Shown here one piece after another: positions 9,595-17,922 of a DNA stretch of 64,000 nucleotides; positions within the stretch are counted from its first letter, which is position 1, and the number at the start of each line of letters is the position of its first letter. This DNA is from an uncultured Lachnoclostridium sp. GTDB taxonomy: Bacteria > Bacillota > Clostridia > Lachnospirales > Lachnospiraceae. Under the pieces are notes generated by a model that had not been told where the DNA came from, did not search any database, and saw only the letters and a program-made list of their open reading frames with translations. The position numbers and the translations under genes are program-made. The stretch is taken from the NCBI GenBank assembly GCA_946415315.1, contig CAMKRZ010000007.1, forward strand, positions 1 to 64,000, read 5' to 3'.

Positions 9595-10104
9595 TCACAC
9601 CTCTGTATCACGGCTGATGCCGAGTTGTAACAGGATTTCCTCCTGCTTCTGCTCCATGTCCATTCGTTCTTCGTCCGTCATGTGGTCGTAACCGAACAGA
9701 TGAAGCATGCTGTGAGCGGTCAGAAATGCCATTTCCCGCTTGAGTGAATGACCGTACTCGGCAGCCTGGGCGATGGCGCGCTCCACGGAGATCACGATGT
9801 CTCCGAGCAACAGCTCACCGCTGTCCGGTTCGAAGTATTCCTCCGTGTGTTTTTCCAGTCCGTCAAAGTTGCCCGGCGCTTCATAGTCGACCATCGGGAA
9901 ACTCAGTACATCCGTGGCGCGGTCAATCCCGCGGAACTCCCTGTTCATTGAGTGGATCGCTGTGTCATCCGTGAGCAGCATGTTGACCGTGCACTCGTAC
10001 GGACAGTCAATATAGTCACAGGCTTTCTCGAACACACTGCGAAGAGTTGATTCGCAATCCGGAAACGGCTCTCCGTCCCATTCCGATTCAAAATAAAAAC
10101 TCAT
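9595..10104 (-). CDS. ybeY: Endoribonuclease / rRNA maturation factor YbeY
   Basis: Zinc metalloprotein of 169 residues needed for 16S rRNA 3' end maturation and ribosome quality control. The metal site is the three-histidine motif in AHSMLHLFGYDHMTDEE, and the N-terminal part contains MNREFRGIDRATDVLSFP, also a family marker. The start overlaps the phoH stop by four bases, a conserved phoH-ybeY pairing that supports coupled translation. Confidence 0.97.
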   Translation of the reverse strand: MSFYFESEWDGEPFPDCESTLRSVFEKACDYIDCPYECTVNMLLTDDTAIHSMNREFRGIDRATDVLSFPMVDYEAPGNFDGLEKHTEEYFEPDSGELLLGDIVISVERAIAQAAEYGHSLKREMAFLTAHSMLHLFGYDHMTDEERMDMEQKQEEILLQLGISRDTEV

Positions 10105-11123
10105 GTGTTATCTCCGTGCTTCTCTCTGTTATGCCAGTATCTTCTCTTGTTCCCGCTGTCAGGCTTTCTCGCAGCCTTCTCCTCGTATGACTCGTATGCC
10201 ATGACGATCTTCTGCACCAGAGGATGTCTCACGACGTCGGCTCCCGTCAATGCGGAAAATGCGATCCCCTCGATCCCGCCGAGTACTTTCATCGCAACAT
10301 CCAGACCGGAGACCTGGTCGACCGGAAGGTCCTTCTGCGTGCGATCACCGGTGACGACAACCTTGGAACCGAATCCGATGCGGGTGAGGAACATTTTCAT
10401 CTGAGCCGGAGTTGTGTTCTGCGCCTCATCGAGAATAATGAACGCATTGTCGAGCGTGCGTCCTCGCATGTATGCAAGTGGAGCGACCTCGATCAGGCCT
10501 TTCTCCATATTTTTCGTGAACGACTCCGCGCCCATGATCTGGTAGAGCGCGTCGTAAAGCGGTCGCAGATACGGATCTACCTTGCTCTGCAGATCTCCGG
10601 GAAGAAAGCCGAGCTTCTCTCCCGCCTCGATCGCCGGTCGCGTCAGGATGATCCGGTTGACCTCGTCATTCTTGAACGCGGTGACAGCCATTGCCATGGC
10701 AAGGTACGTCTTGCCGGTGCCGGCAGGACCGATTCCGAACACGATCATGTTGTCGCGGATGTTGTCAACGTAGTTTTTCTGTCCGAGCGTCTTCGGCTTG
10801 ATCGGCTTACCGGTGATCGTGTGGCAAATCAGCTCGGAGTCGACGCTGAGCATGCTGCCCTCCTCGTTGTCTTTAGCAAGTGACAGCGTGTAATTGACAT
10901 TCTGAATATTCACGTCCGAACCGCGCGCAGCAAGTTCTAAAAGCGTGGTTAGGACGCGCTTTGCCTTGTCGCAAGGCCCTTCCTCGCCGACGATTCGGAT
11001 TTCTTCTTCACGCGTCACGATGGTAACGCGCAGCGTCTTCTCAATCTGTTTGGCAAATTCGTCCATCTCGCCGAAGATGACTTTTTGTCTTGAGACCGGA
11101 ATTCCGGTCAGTGTCTGTACCAT
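10101..11123 (-). CDS. phoH: PhoH-like ATPase
   Basis: A 340-residue P-loop ATPase of the PhoH family. The Walker A motif is [16 protein letters not shown] and Walker B is [12 protein letters not shown]. The N-terminal region carries a KH-like RNA-binding segment around [13 protein letters not shown]. PhoH proteins travel with YbeY and are thought to act in RNA metabolism with it, which fits the four-base overlap here. The ATG has GGAGGTTTAC before it. A strong extended -10 element lies 31-36 bp upstream. Confidence 0.94.
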   Translation of the reverse strand: MVQTLTGIPVSRQKVIFGEMDEFAKQIEKTLRVTIVTREEEIRIVGEEGPCDKAKRVLTTLLELAARGSDVNIQNVNYTLSLAKDNEEGSMLSVDSELICHTITGKPIKPKTLGQKNYVDNIRDNMIVFGIGPAGTGKTYLAMAMAVTAFKNDEVNRIILTRPAIEAGEKLGFLPGDLQSKVDPYLRPLYDALYQIMGAESFTKNMEKGLIEVAPLAYMRGRTLDNAFIILDEAQNTTPAQMKMFLTRIGFGSKVVVTGDRTQKDLPVDQVSGLDVAMKVLGGIEGIAFSALTGADVVRHPLVQKIVMAYESYEEKAARKPDSGNKRRYWHNREKHGDNT

Positions 11124-11153
11124 GTAAACCTCCGAAAATGCACAATCAGAGAT

Positions 11154-11163
11154 ATTATAGCAA
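11154..11163 (-). promoter_or_regulatory. Extended -10 promoter element for phoH operon
   Basis: On the minus strand TGCTATAAT (perfect -10 at 11154-11159, with a TGn extension) precedes phoH. The only TTGACA nearby is 10 bp from it, too close for a -35. A weak GGCATT sits at a 17-bp distance. This is probably a promoter driven by the extended -10. Confidence 0.6.
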
Positions 11164-11203
11164 ACCTCATGTCAAAATGCCATAAGTTTACGGAAAATTA
11201 AAT

Positions 11204-11231
11204 GTGAAAGGGGACCGCTTGCGCGATCCCC
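11204..11231 (-). terminator. Rho-independent terminator after rpsU
   Basis: Stem arms at 11210-11218 and 11223-11231 (nine pairs with one G-U) close a GCAA-type tetraloop. They are followed on the minus strand by TTT and an AT-rich tail, just past the rpsU stop. Confidence 0.8.
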
Positions 11232-11244
11232 CTGAGAATGTTTC

Positions 11245-11421
11245 TTACTTGTACTTTCTCTTACGAGCTGCCTCAGACTTCTTCTTGCGACGAACGCTCG
11301 GCTTCTCGTAATGCTCTCTCTTACGAATCTCCTGCTGGATGCCTGCCTTTGCGCAGTTTCTCTTGAATCTGCGAAGAGCGCTATCCAGGGACTCGTTCTC
11401 CTTCACGATAACACTTGACAC
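11245..11421 (-). CDS. rpsU: 30S ribosomal protein S21
   Basis: A 58-residue basic protein of the small ribosomal subunit. It reads [20 protein letters not shown] after the initiator and ends [15 protein letters not shown], matching bacterial S21 along its full length. The start is a GTG at 11419-11421 preceded by AGGTGA at seven bases. The frame runs open further upstream, but that part has no family similarity and overlaps the promoter. A strong promoter and terminator bracket it as a single-gene unit between alaS and phoH. Confidence 0.95.
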   Translation of the reverse strand: MSSVIVKENESLDSALRRFKRNCAKAGIQQEIRKREHYEKPSVRRKKKSEAARKRKYK

Positions 11422-11515
11422 TTTGTTCTCACCTGCCTTCCTGCAGCGCCTTCCGAATTGAAATGACGCTTTCTTCCCCTCGCAACTATGTCGGTTTCGA
11501 GTGAGGCTGTACAAC

Positions 11516-11543
11516 ATTGTACCATATAATCAGCAGTTGTCAA
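11516..11543 (-). promoter_or_regulatory. Strong promoter for rpsU
   Basis: Minus strand -35 TTGACA (11538-11543), 16-bp spacer and extended -10 TGGTACAAT (-10 at 11516-11521). This is one of the closest matches to the sigma-A consensus in the window. Confidence 0.85.
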
Positions 11544-11593
11544 TTCTTTTTTTGATCTGCTGTGCCTTACATTTTCGTAAGTTCATCAAGCAT

Positions 11594-14263
11594 TCAGTTG
11601 ATCTGCGCAGCAGCAACTTCCTTTGCCTTCTCGATGCAAGCATTAACGCCCGCGGGGTTCTTGCCGCCTGCCTGTGCCATGTTCGGACGTCCGCCGCCGC
11701 CACCTCCGACAAGGGAAGCAATCTCCTTGATCAGGTTACCTGCGTGTGCGCCCTTGGCAATTGCGCTGTCTGTTGCAGCAGAAACAAGATTCACCTTGTC
11801 GTCGTTAACCGAAGCAAGCACGATCACGCTGCTGTCGCCGAGCTTCTCCTTGATCCTGTCACAGAAACTTCGAAGACCGCCCATATCAAGGTTCGGAACA
11901 GATGCCGTAAGAATCTTCACGCCCTTTACAAGCCAGAAATTGCTGAGGATATCATCCAGGGAAGCATCGGCCATCTTCGCCTTCAGTTTCTCATTTTCCG
12001 CATAAGCGGCTTTAATCTCCGCGTTCAGTGCTTCAATCTTGGCTGCGAGATTCGCAGGATCGCATTTTGCTACGCGGGCCGCGGAGAAGAGTTCTTCTTC
12101 CAGCGTCTTGTAATGAGCGATGACGTTGCCTGCCGTGATCGCCTCGATTCTTCTCGTTCCTGCGGCGATACCGGATTCGCTCACAATCTTGAAGGATGCG
12201 ATGGAACCGGTGTTTGCAACATGCGTACCGCCGCACAGCTCAATGCTGTAGCCGCCCATGTCGACAACGCGAACGCTCTCACCGTATTTTTCGCCGAACA
12301 GAGCCATCGCGCCGGTCTTTCTCGCCTCGTCGATCGACATGATCTTTGTAACAACAGGGTAATCCGCCTCAATCGCCGCATTGACAAGTCGTTCGACCTC
12401 GTAAATCTCCTCTTTCGTCATCGCGTTGAAATGCGAGAAGTCAAAGCGGAGTCTTTCGGAATTCACGAACGAACCAGCCTGCTCAACATGGTTTCCGAGA
12501 ACCGTGCGGAGCGCCTTCTGAAGAAGGTGTGTCGCCGAATGGTTCTTCGCCGTTGCAAGTCTCTTCACACGGTCGTACGCGATGGTCACGGTGTCGCCGG
12601 TCGTAAACGAACCACCGACTACGGTACCGATGTGAGCAATCTTGCCGCCCTTTAATTTGATCGTATCCACAACGTCAAACTCTGCGGTCGTCTCGCCCTC
12701 TTCCTCAATGTATATGCGTCCGCAGTCACCCTGCTGGCCGCCCATTGTAGCATAGCAAACGGTCTTGTCGGCAATGATCGCGCCGCTCTCACCTTCAGTG
12801 AGCGACGTAACGATCGATCCGTTACCGTTCTCTTCCTTCGTCATTACAAGGATCTTGCCTTCGTTTGTATCCTTGTCGTAGCCGACGAACTCGGACGTGA
12901 TGGAAGGATCGATCTCATCGTACACGGTAGCGTCAGCGCCCATGTAGTTTGTCTTCTTGCGGGAGTTGCGCGCAAGCGTGCGCTGCGCTTCCATGGCCTT
13001 CTTATAGCCCTCGGTATCGATCGTCATACCGCGCTCAGCGAGGATCTCCTCGGTAAGATCAAGCGGGAAGCCGTATGTGTCGTACAGCTTGAATGCATCG
13101 TCTCCGGCCAGAACGGTCTTACCCTCTGCAACAAGAGCTTCCTCCATGCCGGCGAGGATTTCCAGACCCTGGTCGATCGTCTTGTTGAACTTCTCTTCCT
13201 CGTTGTTGAGTACGGAGAAAATGTAAGCCTTCTTCTCCTCAAGCTCCGGATAACCGTCCTTCGCGTCGCGGATGACAGTCTCGCAGAGGTTCGCAAGGAA
13301 CTGTCCCTTGATCCCGAGAAGACGACCGTGTCTTGCGGCACGGCGAAGAAGTCTTCTGAGCACGTAGCCGCGTCCCTCGTTCGAAGGAAGGATACCGTCG
13401 CTCGTCATGAACGTTACGGAACGGATATGATCCGTGATCAATCGGATGGACACGTCCTTCTTCGGATCTGTCTCATACTCGACTCCGGCGAGCTCGCACA
13501 CCCGATCGCGAAGTGCCTTCATCGTATCGATGTCAAATACGGTATCGACATCCTGACATACTACTGCGAGACGCTCGAGTCCCATACCGGTGTCGATATT
13601 CTTGTTCGTGAGTTCCTCATAACCGCCCTTGCCGTCGCCGTTGAACTGCGTGAACACGTTGTTCCAGACTTCCATGTAGCGATCACAGTCGCAGCCTACG
13701 GTACAGCCGGGCTTGCCGCAGCCGTACTTCTCTCCGCGGTCATAGTAGATTTCCGAGCAGGGACCGCACGGACCTGCGCCGTGCTCCCAGAAGTTGTCAG
13801 CCTTTCCGAAACGGAAAATGCGATCCTTCGCGACGCCGACTTCCTTGTTCCAGATGTCAAACGCCTCGTCGTCATCCTGGTAAACCGAAGGGTACAGACG
13901 GTTCTCGTCAAGACCGAGCACTTTCGTCAGGAACTCCCAGCTCCATGCGATCGCTTCGTGTTTAAAGTAATCGCCGAACGAGAAATTGCCGAGCATCTCA
14001 AAGAAAGTAAGATGTCTTGCGGTCTTTCCGACATTTTCGATATCACCGGTGCGCACACACTTCTGACACGTTGTCACACGACGTCTCGGAGGGATCTCCT
14101 GACCCGTAAAATAAGGCTTGAGCGGCGCCATGCCTGCGTTGATCAGCAGAAGACTCTTGTCGTTTTGCGGGACAAGCGAGAAGCTGTTCATCTTAAGATG
14201 ATCCTTGCTCTCAAAGAACTCCAGATACATTTTCCGAAGCTCGTTCACACCGTATTTCTTCAT
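11594..14263 (-). CDS. alaS: Alanine--tRNA ligase
   Basis: Charges tRNA-Ala. At 889 residues it has the full bacterial architecture: an N-terminal class II catalytic core (FFESKDHLKMNSFSLVP, NAGMAPLKPYFTG), the tRNA-recognition middle, an editing domain with zinc-type motif HSATHLL plus the later CGGTHV, and a C-terminal C-Ala domain rich in glycine (GGGGGGRPNMAQAGG). The start at 14261-14263 is chosen for GGAGGTTACCACG before it; an earlier in-frame codon lacks an RBS. No T-box leader fits in the 33 bp between it and the xylanase gene upstream. Confidence 0.98.
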   Translation of the reverse strand: MKKYGVNELRKMYLEFFESKDHLKMNSFSLVPQNDKSLLLINAGMAPLKPYFTGQEIPPRRRVTTCQKCVRTGDIENVGKTARHLTFFEMLGNFSFGDYFKHEAIAWSWEFLTKVLGLDENRLYPSVYQDDDEAFDIWNKEVGVAKDRIFRFGKADNFWEHGAGPCGPCSEIYYDRGEKYGCGKPGCTVGCDCDRYMEVWNNVFTQFNGDGKGGYEELTNKNIDTGMGLERLAVVCQDVDTVFDIDTMKALRDRVCELAGVEYETDPKKDVSIRLITDHIRSVTFMTSDGILPSNEGRGYVLRRLLRRAARHGRLLGIKGQFLANLCETVIRDAKDGYPELEEKKAYIFSVLNNEEEKFNKTIDQGLEILAGMEEALVAEGKTVLAGDDAFKLYDTYGFPLDLTEEILAERGMTIDTEGYKKAMEAQRTLARNSRKKTNYMGADATVYDEIDPSITSEFVGYDKDTNEGKILVMTKEENGNGSIVTSLTEGESGAIIADKTVCYATMGGQQGDCGRIYIEEEGETTAEFDVVDTIKLKGGKIAHIGTVVGGSFTTGDTVTIAYDRVKRLATAKNHSATHLLQKALRTVLGNHVEQAGSFVNSERLRFDFSHFNAMTKEEIYEVERLVNAAIEADYPVVTKIMSIDEARKTGAMALFGEKYGESVRVVDMGGYSIELCGGTHVANTGSIASFKIVSESGIAAGTRRIEAITAGNVIAHYKTLEEELFSAARVAKCDPANLAAKIEALNAEIKAAYAENEKLKAKMADASLDDILSNFWLVKGVKILTASVPNLDMGGLRSFCDRIKEKLGDSSVIVLASVNDDKVNLVSAATDSAIAKGAHAGNLIKEIASLVGGGGGGRPNMAQAGGKNPAGVNACIEKAKEVAAAQIN

Positions 14264-14296
14264 CGTGGTAACCTCCGTTATATACAATAATGGAAT

Positions 14297-15544
14297 TTAG
14301 AATTCAATTGCTTTGATCTCGGGATCCTGCATTGCCCCGTACCAGGCACGCTTTTTGACAAGCTTGCTGCCGTTGAATCGATACAGCAGAGGACTTTCAT
14401 CCTTGCGCCAGGAAATGCTGTCGTACAAGCCCCAGATGGTGATACAGTCGATGTTGACCGTGCCGGCCTCCTGCGCCTGCTGCATTTTCTTGAACAGTAC
14501 CGCGTACTTGACGGCCTGGATCTCATCTGCCTTGTCGCTCTTGGCGACGCCGATGTCAAGCTCGGTAAGCTGAACTTTGAAGCCGGCTGCCGTGAACTTC
14601 TCGGCCGTTCCCTTGATCTGACGCTCTACATTGTCCGAGGTCGAAATGTGGCTCTGCATACCGATGCCGTCAATGTTGCCGGCTTCGAGGATCGGCGAAA
14701 GGATATTGATGATCTGGTTTGTCTTGGAATAGCAGTTGTAATCGTTGTAGTAGAGATCTACGCCTTCCGGTGCATATTTGCGCGCGTATTCAAACGCGTA
14801 ATTCATAAAGTCCGGTCCGATGACTTCGTACCAGGGACTGTTCTTGCGCATTCCGGTGCTGTCCCCGTGGGAGGGATCGATCGCCTCGTTGACGACGTCA
14901 TAGCAGTACACCTGACCGGGGAACTGCTCCTCCACCATGGTCATCACCTGGCGAATGTAGCTCTCCATCCGTTTTAACATGACTTCGCGGCTCACTCGCG
15001 TGCCGTTCGCCGTGTAGTCCTCCGTGAAGAACCACTCCGGCGTCTGGGAATGCCAAATGAGCGTATGGAACCGCACCTTAATATTGTTCTCTTTCGCAAA
15101 TGCCATGCATCTTGCAATACCGGAGAGGTTCACGACCGGTTCCGTATAGGTTTCGGGAAGACCCTTGGCGCTCTCTTCTCTTCGGAGAATGGCGCTCGGT
15201 TTCGTCTCGTTTTCAAACGTCAGACTGTTGAAGTTCGCGACGACATCATCCTGAAACTTCGAATTCATAATTACATTGACCGGCATCGCTACGCCGATCA
15301 TAAAGTTGTCTTTGTACTTCTCCTTAAGTGTCATGGAGTCAAGCGGATTGGGCGTAGGTGTAGGCGTAGCGGGTATCTCCGTTGGCGTGGGAGTTAACGT
15401 AGCCGTCGGAGTTGCGCTCGGCGTGGATGTAGCAGTCGGCTCGGCTTCCGTTGTTTTGTTATCGCCGGAGCATGCTACCGTGAAAAGCATCAGTGTAAGG
15501 CATGTTGCAAGTAAAATGACAGCACGTGTGATGGATTTCTTCAT
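14297..15544 (-). CDS. GH10 endo-1,4-beta-xylanase, lipoprotein
   Basis: A secreted, membrane-anchored xylan hydrolase of 415 residues. The signal peptide ends in a lipobox-like FTVAC with Cys25 as the lipidation site. A Thr/Pro-rich linker (residues about 36-66, full of TPTPT) leads to a single GH10 barrel. Key motifs are HTLIWHSQTPEWF, the acid/base glutamate Glu220 in YDVVNEAID, GMQSHIS, and the nucleophile Glu328 in LTELDIG. No carbohydrate-binding module is present. The ATG follows GAGGAGAATACT. It lies between tRNA-Glu and alaS, an odd place for a catabolic gene, and no promoter of its own is visible after the tRNA terminator. It fits the hexuronate genes at 44-47 kb as part of plant cell-wall use. 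Confidence 0.95.
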   Translation of the reverse strand: MKKSITRAVILLATCLTLMLFTVACSGDNKTTEAEPTATSTPSATPTATLTPTPTEIPATPTPTPNPLDSMTLKEKYKDNFMIGVAMPVNVIMNSKFQDDVVANFNSLTFENETKPSAILRREESAKGLPETYTEPVVNLSGIARCMAFAKENNIKVRFHTLIWHSQTPEWFFTEDYTANGTRVSREVMLKRMESYIRQVMTMVEEQFPGQVYCYDVVNEAIDPSHGDSTGMRKNSPWYEVIGPDFMNYAFEYARKYAPEGVDLYYNDYNCYSKTNQIINILSPILEAGNIDGIGMQSHISTSDNVERQIKGTAEKFTAAGFKVQLTELDIGVAKSDKADEIQAVKYAVLFKKMQQAQEAGTVNIDCITIWGLYDSISWRKDESPLLYRFNGSKLVKKRAWYGAMQDPEIKAIEF

Positions 15545-15570
15545 AGTATTCTCCTCGAGGTTCTCCTCGC

Positions 15571-15611
15571 AAAATAAACAAAACGGACCGGATTTGACAT
15601 AAACCCGGTCC
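15571..15611 (-). terminator. Terminator downstream of tRNA-Glu
   Basis: An 11-bp stem with one wobble (15585-15595 with 15601-15611) and loop ATGTC is followed on the minus strand by GTTTTGTTTATTTT. It separates the tRNA from the xylanase gene. Confidence 0.85.
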
Positions 15612-15615
15612 GGTA

Positions 15616-15687
15616 CAGCTTGTGGGGGAATCGAACCCCCGTTTCCGCCGTGAGAGGGCGGCGTCTTGACCCCTTGACCAACAAGCC
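15616..15687 (-). tRNA. tRNA-Glu (anticodon CUC)
   Basis: The 72-nt cloverleaf reads from GGCTTGTTGGTCAAGGGGTC. The acceptor stem GGCTTGT/ACAAGCT ends in a G-U pair, the anticodon stem GCCGC/GCGGA-type closes the loop CTCTCAC with anticodon CTC, the T arm is GGGGGTTCGATTCCCCC, and the discriminator is G. CCA is not encoded. The CUC isoacceptor is the less common glutamate tRNA in Bacillota, consistent with the GC-leaning codon use here. Confidence 0.95.
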
Positions 15688-15703
15688 AAATGCTGCGTTA
15701 GTT

Positions 15704-15732
15704 ATACTACCAAATACTACGGAAAATTGCAA
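15704..15732 (-). promoter_or_regulatory. Promoter for tRNA-Glu
   Basis: Minus strand -35 TTGCAA (15727-15732), 17-bp spacer, -10 TAGTAT (15704-15709), just upstream of the tRNA 5' end. Confidence 0.65.
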
Positions 15733-15819
15733 GCACTTTTTTAAACTTTTTTCGAATAACTTTCAACGACTGTATTTTCAGTTAAAATAATCTTCCATCA
15801 ACGAATAACCGAACGGTTA

Positions 15820-17901
15820 TCACTGCTGCTCTGCGCGAAGATCATAGACACTGAACTGCGCGGTACCGCTTCCCTGGGAATACACTTTCGGGTACAGCAT
15901 CGCGATCAGTTCCTCGTTGAAACGGGCATCGTTGAGCCGCAGCCGTCGCTGTACGACCAGGTAATCGGCACTGCACTCGTTGACCGCATCCCGAAGCTCA
16001 CTCTCTGTCTTCGCGTGTAAGATCCGGTTCTTGATATCCTCGCGCTCCTCGACATCGTAGCCAGCGTCAAACACGAAGCCGGGATATCCGTAATAATTCT
16101 GGAGACCGCATGTGTTCATCATGCTGATCAGATTGTCCGGTCCCAGGAAAACGGTGTCGCGGTCGATATCATTTTCCGAGATCCACTCCATGAGCGCAGG
16201 TTTGCTGTCGTACCGGTAGGAATGCTCGGATTTGCATTTGTCGAGAAGAATGTAAAAGTCGTAGATGCCGGTTGCTGTCAATGGAATGAGAAGAATAAGC
16301 CCTGCAACGAGACAGAGAAGGCGCGAGAGCGGTTTTCTGCCCAGCGTGATCAGACTGCAGAGCGCGATTCCCGCCTGAATTCCGAACCAGTAGATCGCAA
16401 ACAGCATGTACTTGTGGTTTTGCATGAGAGCCGGCGTCATCTGTACATGGAAGGCAAATGCGAACAACACAACCGAAGCGGCAAGCACGATCCGACGCAC
16501 ATTGTCAGTACGGATAAACCAGATCACCAGAAGCGGGATCGTAAGTCCGAGAAGCATCCAGAAATGCTTCAGAACTGCCCCAAATGTTGCGTCCTCAAGC
16601 GCCCATGCTTTCAGAAAACGGATCTGAAACTGGTTCATGCTTCCCGTGCACATTGACGTGGTGATCCCGGACAGTGATACCGCGATCGCGGCTGTGATCA
16701 GATACGTCGTCTGGTCGGAAGAAAACCATGCGAACACAAACAACATGATCAATGCAGCGATCACGGAATGGGCGCTGAACAGACCGCACATACCGAGGCA
16801 TACCCCGGCAAACAAAGCTGTCAGATACGAAGAACGTTTGCGGGGAATAGCCTGCGACAGAAATACTTCCCGTTCATAGGACGCGAAGCGTTCCCGAAAA
16901 GAACTCTCCTTCTCCGCATTCTGTCCGAAATACCGCTTTCTGAGAGACGCCCTCTCCGAAACACCGCGGATCAGATACGGCAGGAACAAACTGATGACAA
17001 ACATTGCCATTGCATATCCGAAGATCAGGTGACGCTGGTTGAGCAGCGAGTTGTGATGGTAGATCCCCCACCACTCGTTCAGCGTTGTTCCCATGTACGT
17101 CTCGTTTGTGCGGAACGCTTCCCTCAGGTTGCCGCGATTTTCCGAGATGAACGAAAACACCCCGAGCGAAGACCGGAACATGACGAGAAGCCATACGACG
17201 TGACAGAAATTTTTCTTTCCGCACAGGCGGAAGAAACACTCGTACACGCCGCAGAAGAACGCTGTCATTGCAAGGATGCTAGGCACATTGTACGCAAAAT
17301 CGATCCGCAGACCGAGAAGTTCGAGATTTCCGGCCAGAAGATCCATCATAAAATGATAGTTGATCCCGGCGTCGGTAAAATACGGAAACTGTGCCGGAAC
17401 CTTTTCCCACACGGAGAAGGAACGGATCAGATTGACATGGAGTGAAAAATCCTCAATTACCGGCGCTGCAATGCAGATCTGCCCGTGCATGACACGAAAC
17501 CCGGCGATCATCAGCACGACGGAGACGGACAGGGACAGCGCAAAATACACCATCTCGCTTGTCGAAGGACGCAGGGCACGAAGCAGTTCGCGGAAACGCA
17601 CCCTGTTTCGTGCCCGAATGATCACGATCAGCGAGACGATCGCCGCAACCGGCATTACGATCATGTCGGCATATATGAGCGGATGCGAAGTATTTCGCAA
17701 AATGCAGCCTGTGATATAAACCATCCAGGTGAGCAATGCCGTTCCCGAAAGAAAGCACGCGGGAAAAAGCGCAAAGAACGGATTGCGCGTCTTCTCTCCT
17801 GCCACGGTAAGAATTTTCCGCTGCATGACGCGAGGCACCAGTCCGAGGACCAGCGCAAACCCTGTCACGAAGCACATCAACAGGAAAACAACAGCAAACA
17901 T
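15820..17901 (-). CDS. Large polytopic membrane protein, GT-C glycosyltransferase-like
   Basis: A 693-residue protein with about 14 hydrophobic helices and a soluble C-terminal domain of about 130 residues (from LMEWISENDIDRDTVFLGPD onward). The first large extracytoplasmic loop contains VIEDFSLHVNLIRSF and AGINYHFMMDLLAGN, an acidic/histidine pattern like that of polyprenyl-phosphate-dependent GT-C enzymes, but no named family could be assigned. The chosen ATG (17899-17901) has GGGGGATAGT before it; a GTG four codons earlier is also possible. It lies 21 bp after polC on the same strand, so it may share that transcript. A role in envelope glycan assembly is inference only. Confidence 0.6.
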   Translation of the reverse strand: MFAVVFLLMCFVTGFALVLGLVPRVMQRKILTVAGEKTRNPFFALFPACFLSGTALLTWMVYITGCILRNTSHPLIYADMIVMPVAAIVSLIVIIRARNRVRFRELLRALRPSTSEMVYFALSLSVSVVLMIAGFRVMHGQICIAAPVIEDFSLHVNLIRSFSVWEKVPAQFPYFTDAGINYHFMMDLLAGNLELLGLRIDFAYNVPSILAMTAFFCGVYECFFRLCGKKNFCHVVWLLVMFRSSLGVFSFISENRGNLREAFRTNETYMGTTLNEWWGIYHHNSLLNQRHLIFGYAMAMFVISLFLPYLIRGVSERASLRKRYFGQNAEKESSFRERFASYEREVFLSQAIPRKRSSYLTALFAGVCLGMCGLFSAHSVIAALIMLFVFAWFSSDQTTYLITAAIAVSLSGITTSMCTGSMNQFQIRFLKAWALEDATFGAVLKHFWMLLGLTIPLLVIWFIRTDNVRRIVLAASVVLFAFAFHVQMTPALMQNHKYMLFAIYWFGIQAGIALCSLITLGRKPLSRLLCLVAGLILLIPLTATGIYDFYILLDKCKSEHSYRYDSKPALMEWISENDIDRDTVFLGPDNLISMMNTCGLQNYYGYPGFVFDAGYDVEEREDIKNRILHAKTESELRDAVNECSADYLVVQRRLRLNDARFNEELIAMLYPKVYSQGSGTAQFSVYDLRAEQQ

Positions 17902-17922
17902 ACTATCCCCCACTGTGATTGG

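Noticed and set aside
11164-11180. TTGACA close to the phoH -10
   Set aside because: Only 10 bp from TATAAT, too short for a -35/-10 pair; treated as chance beside an extended -10.
14264-14296. T-box leader or promoter for alaS
   Set aside because: The gap is 33 bp, far too short for a T-box. A TTGAAT/TATATA pair is present but would start transcription inside the ribosome site.
15820-17913. GTG start for the large membrane protein
   Set aside because: Four codons upstream of an ATG with a better placed G-rich ribosome site. Not excluded, but less likely.
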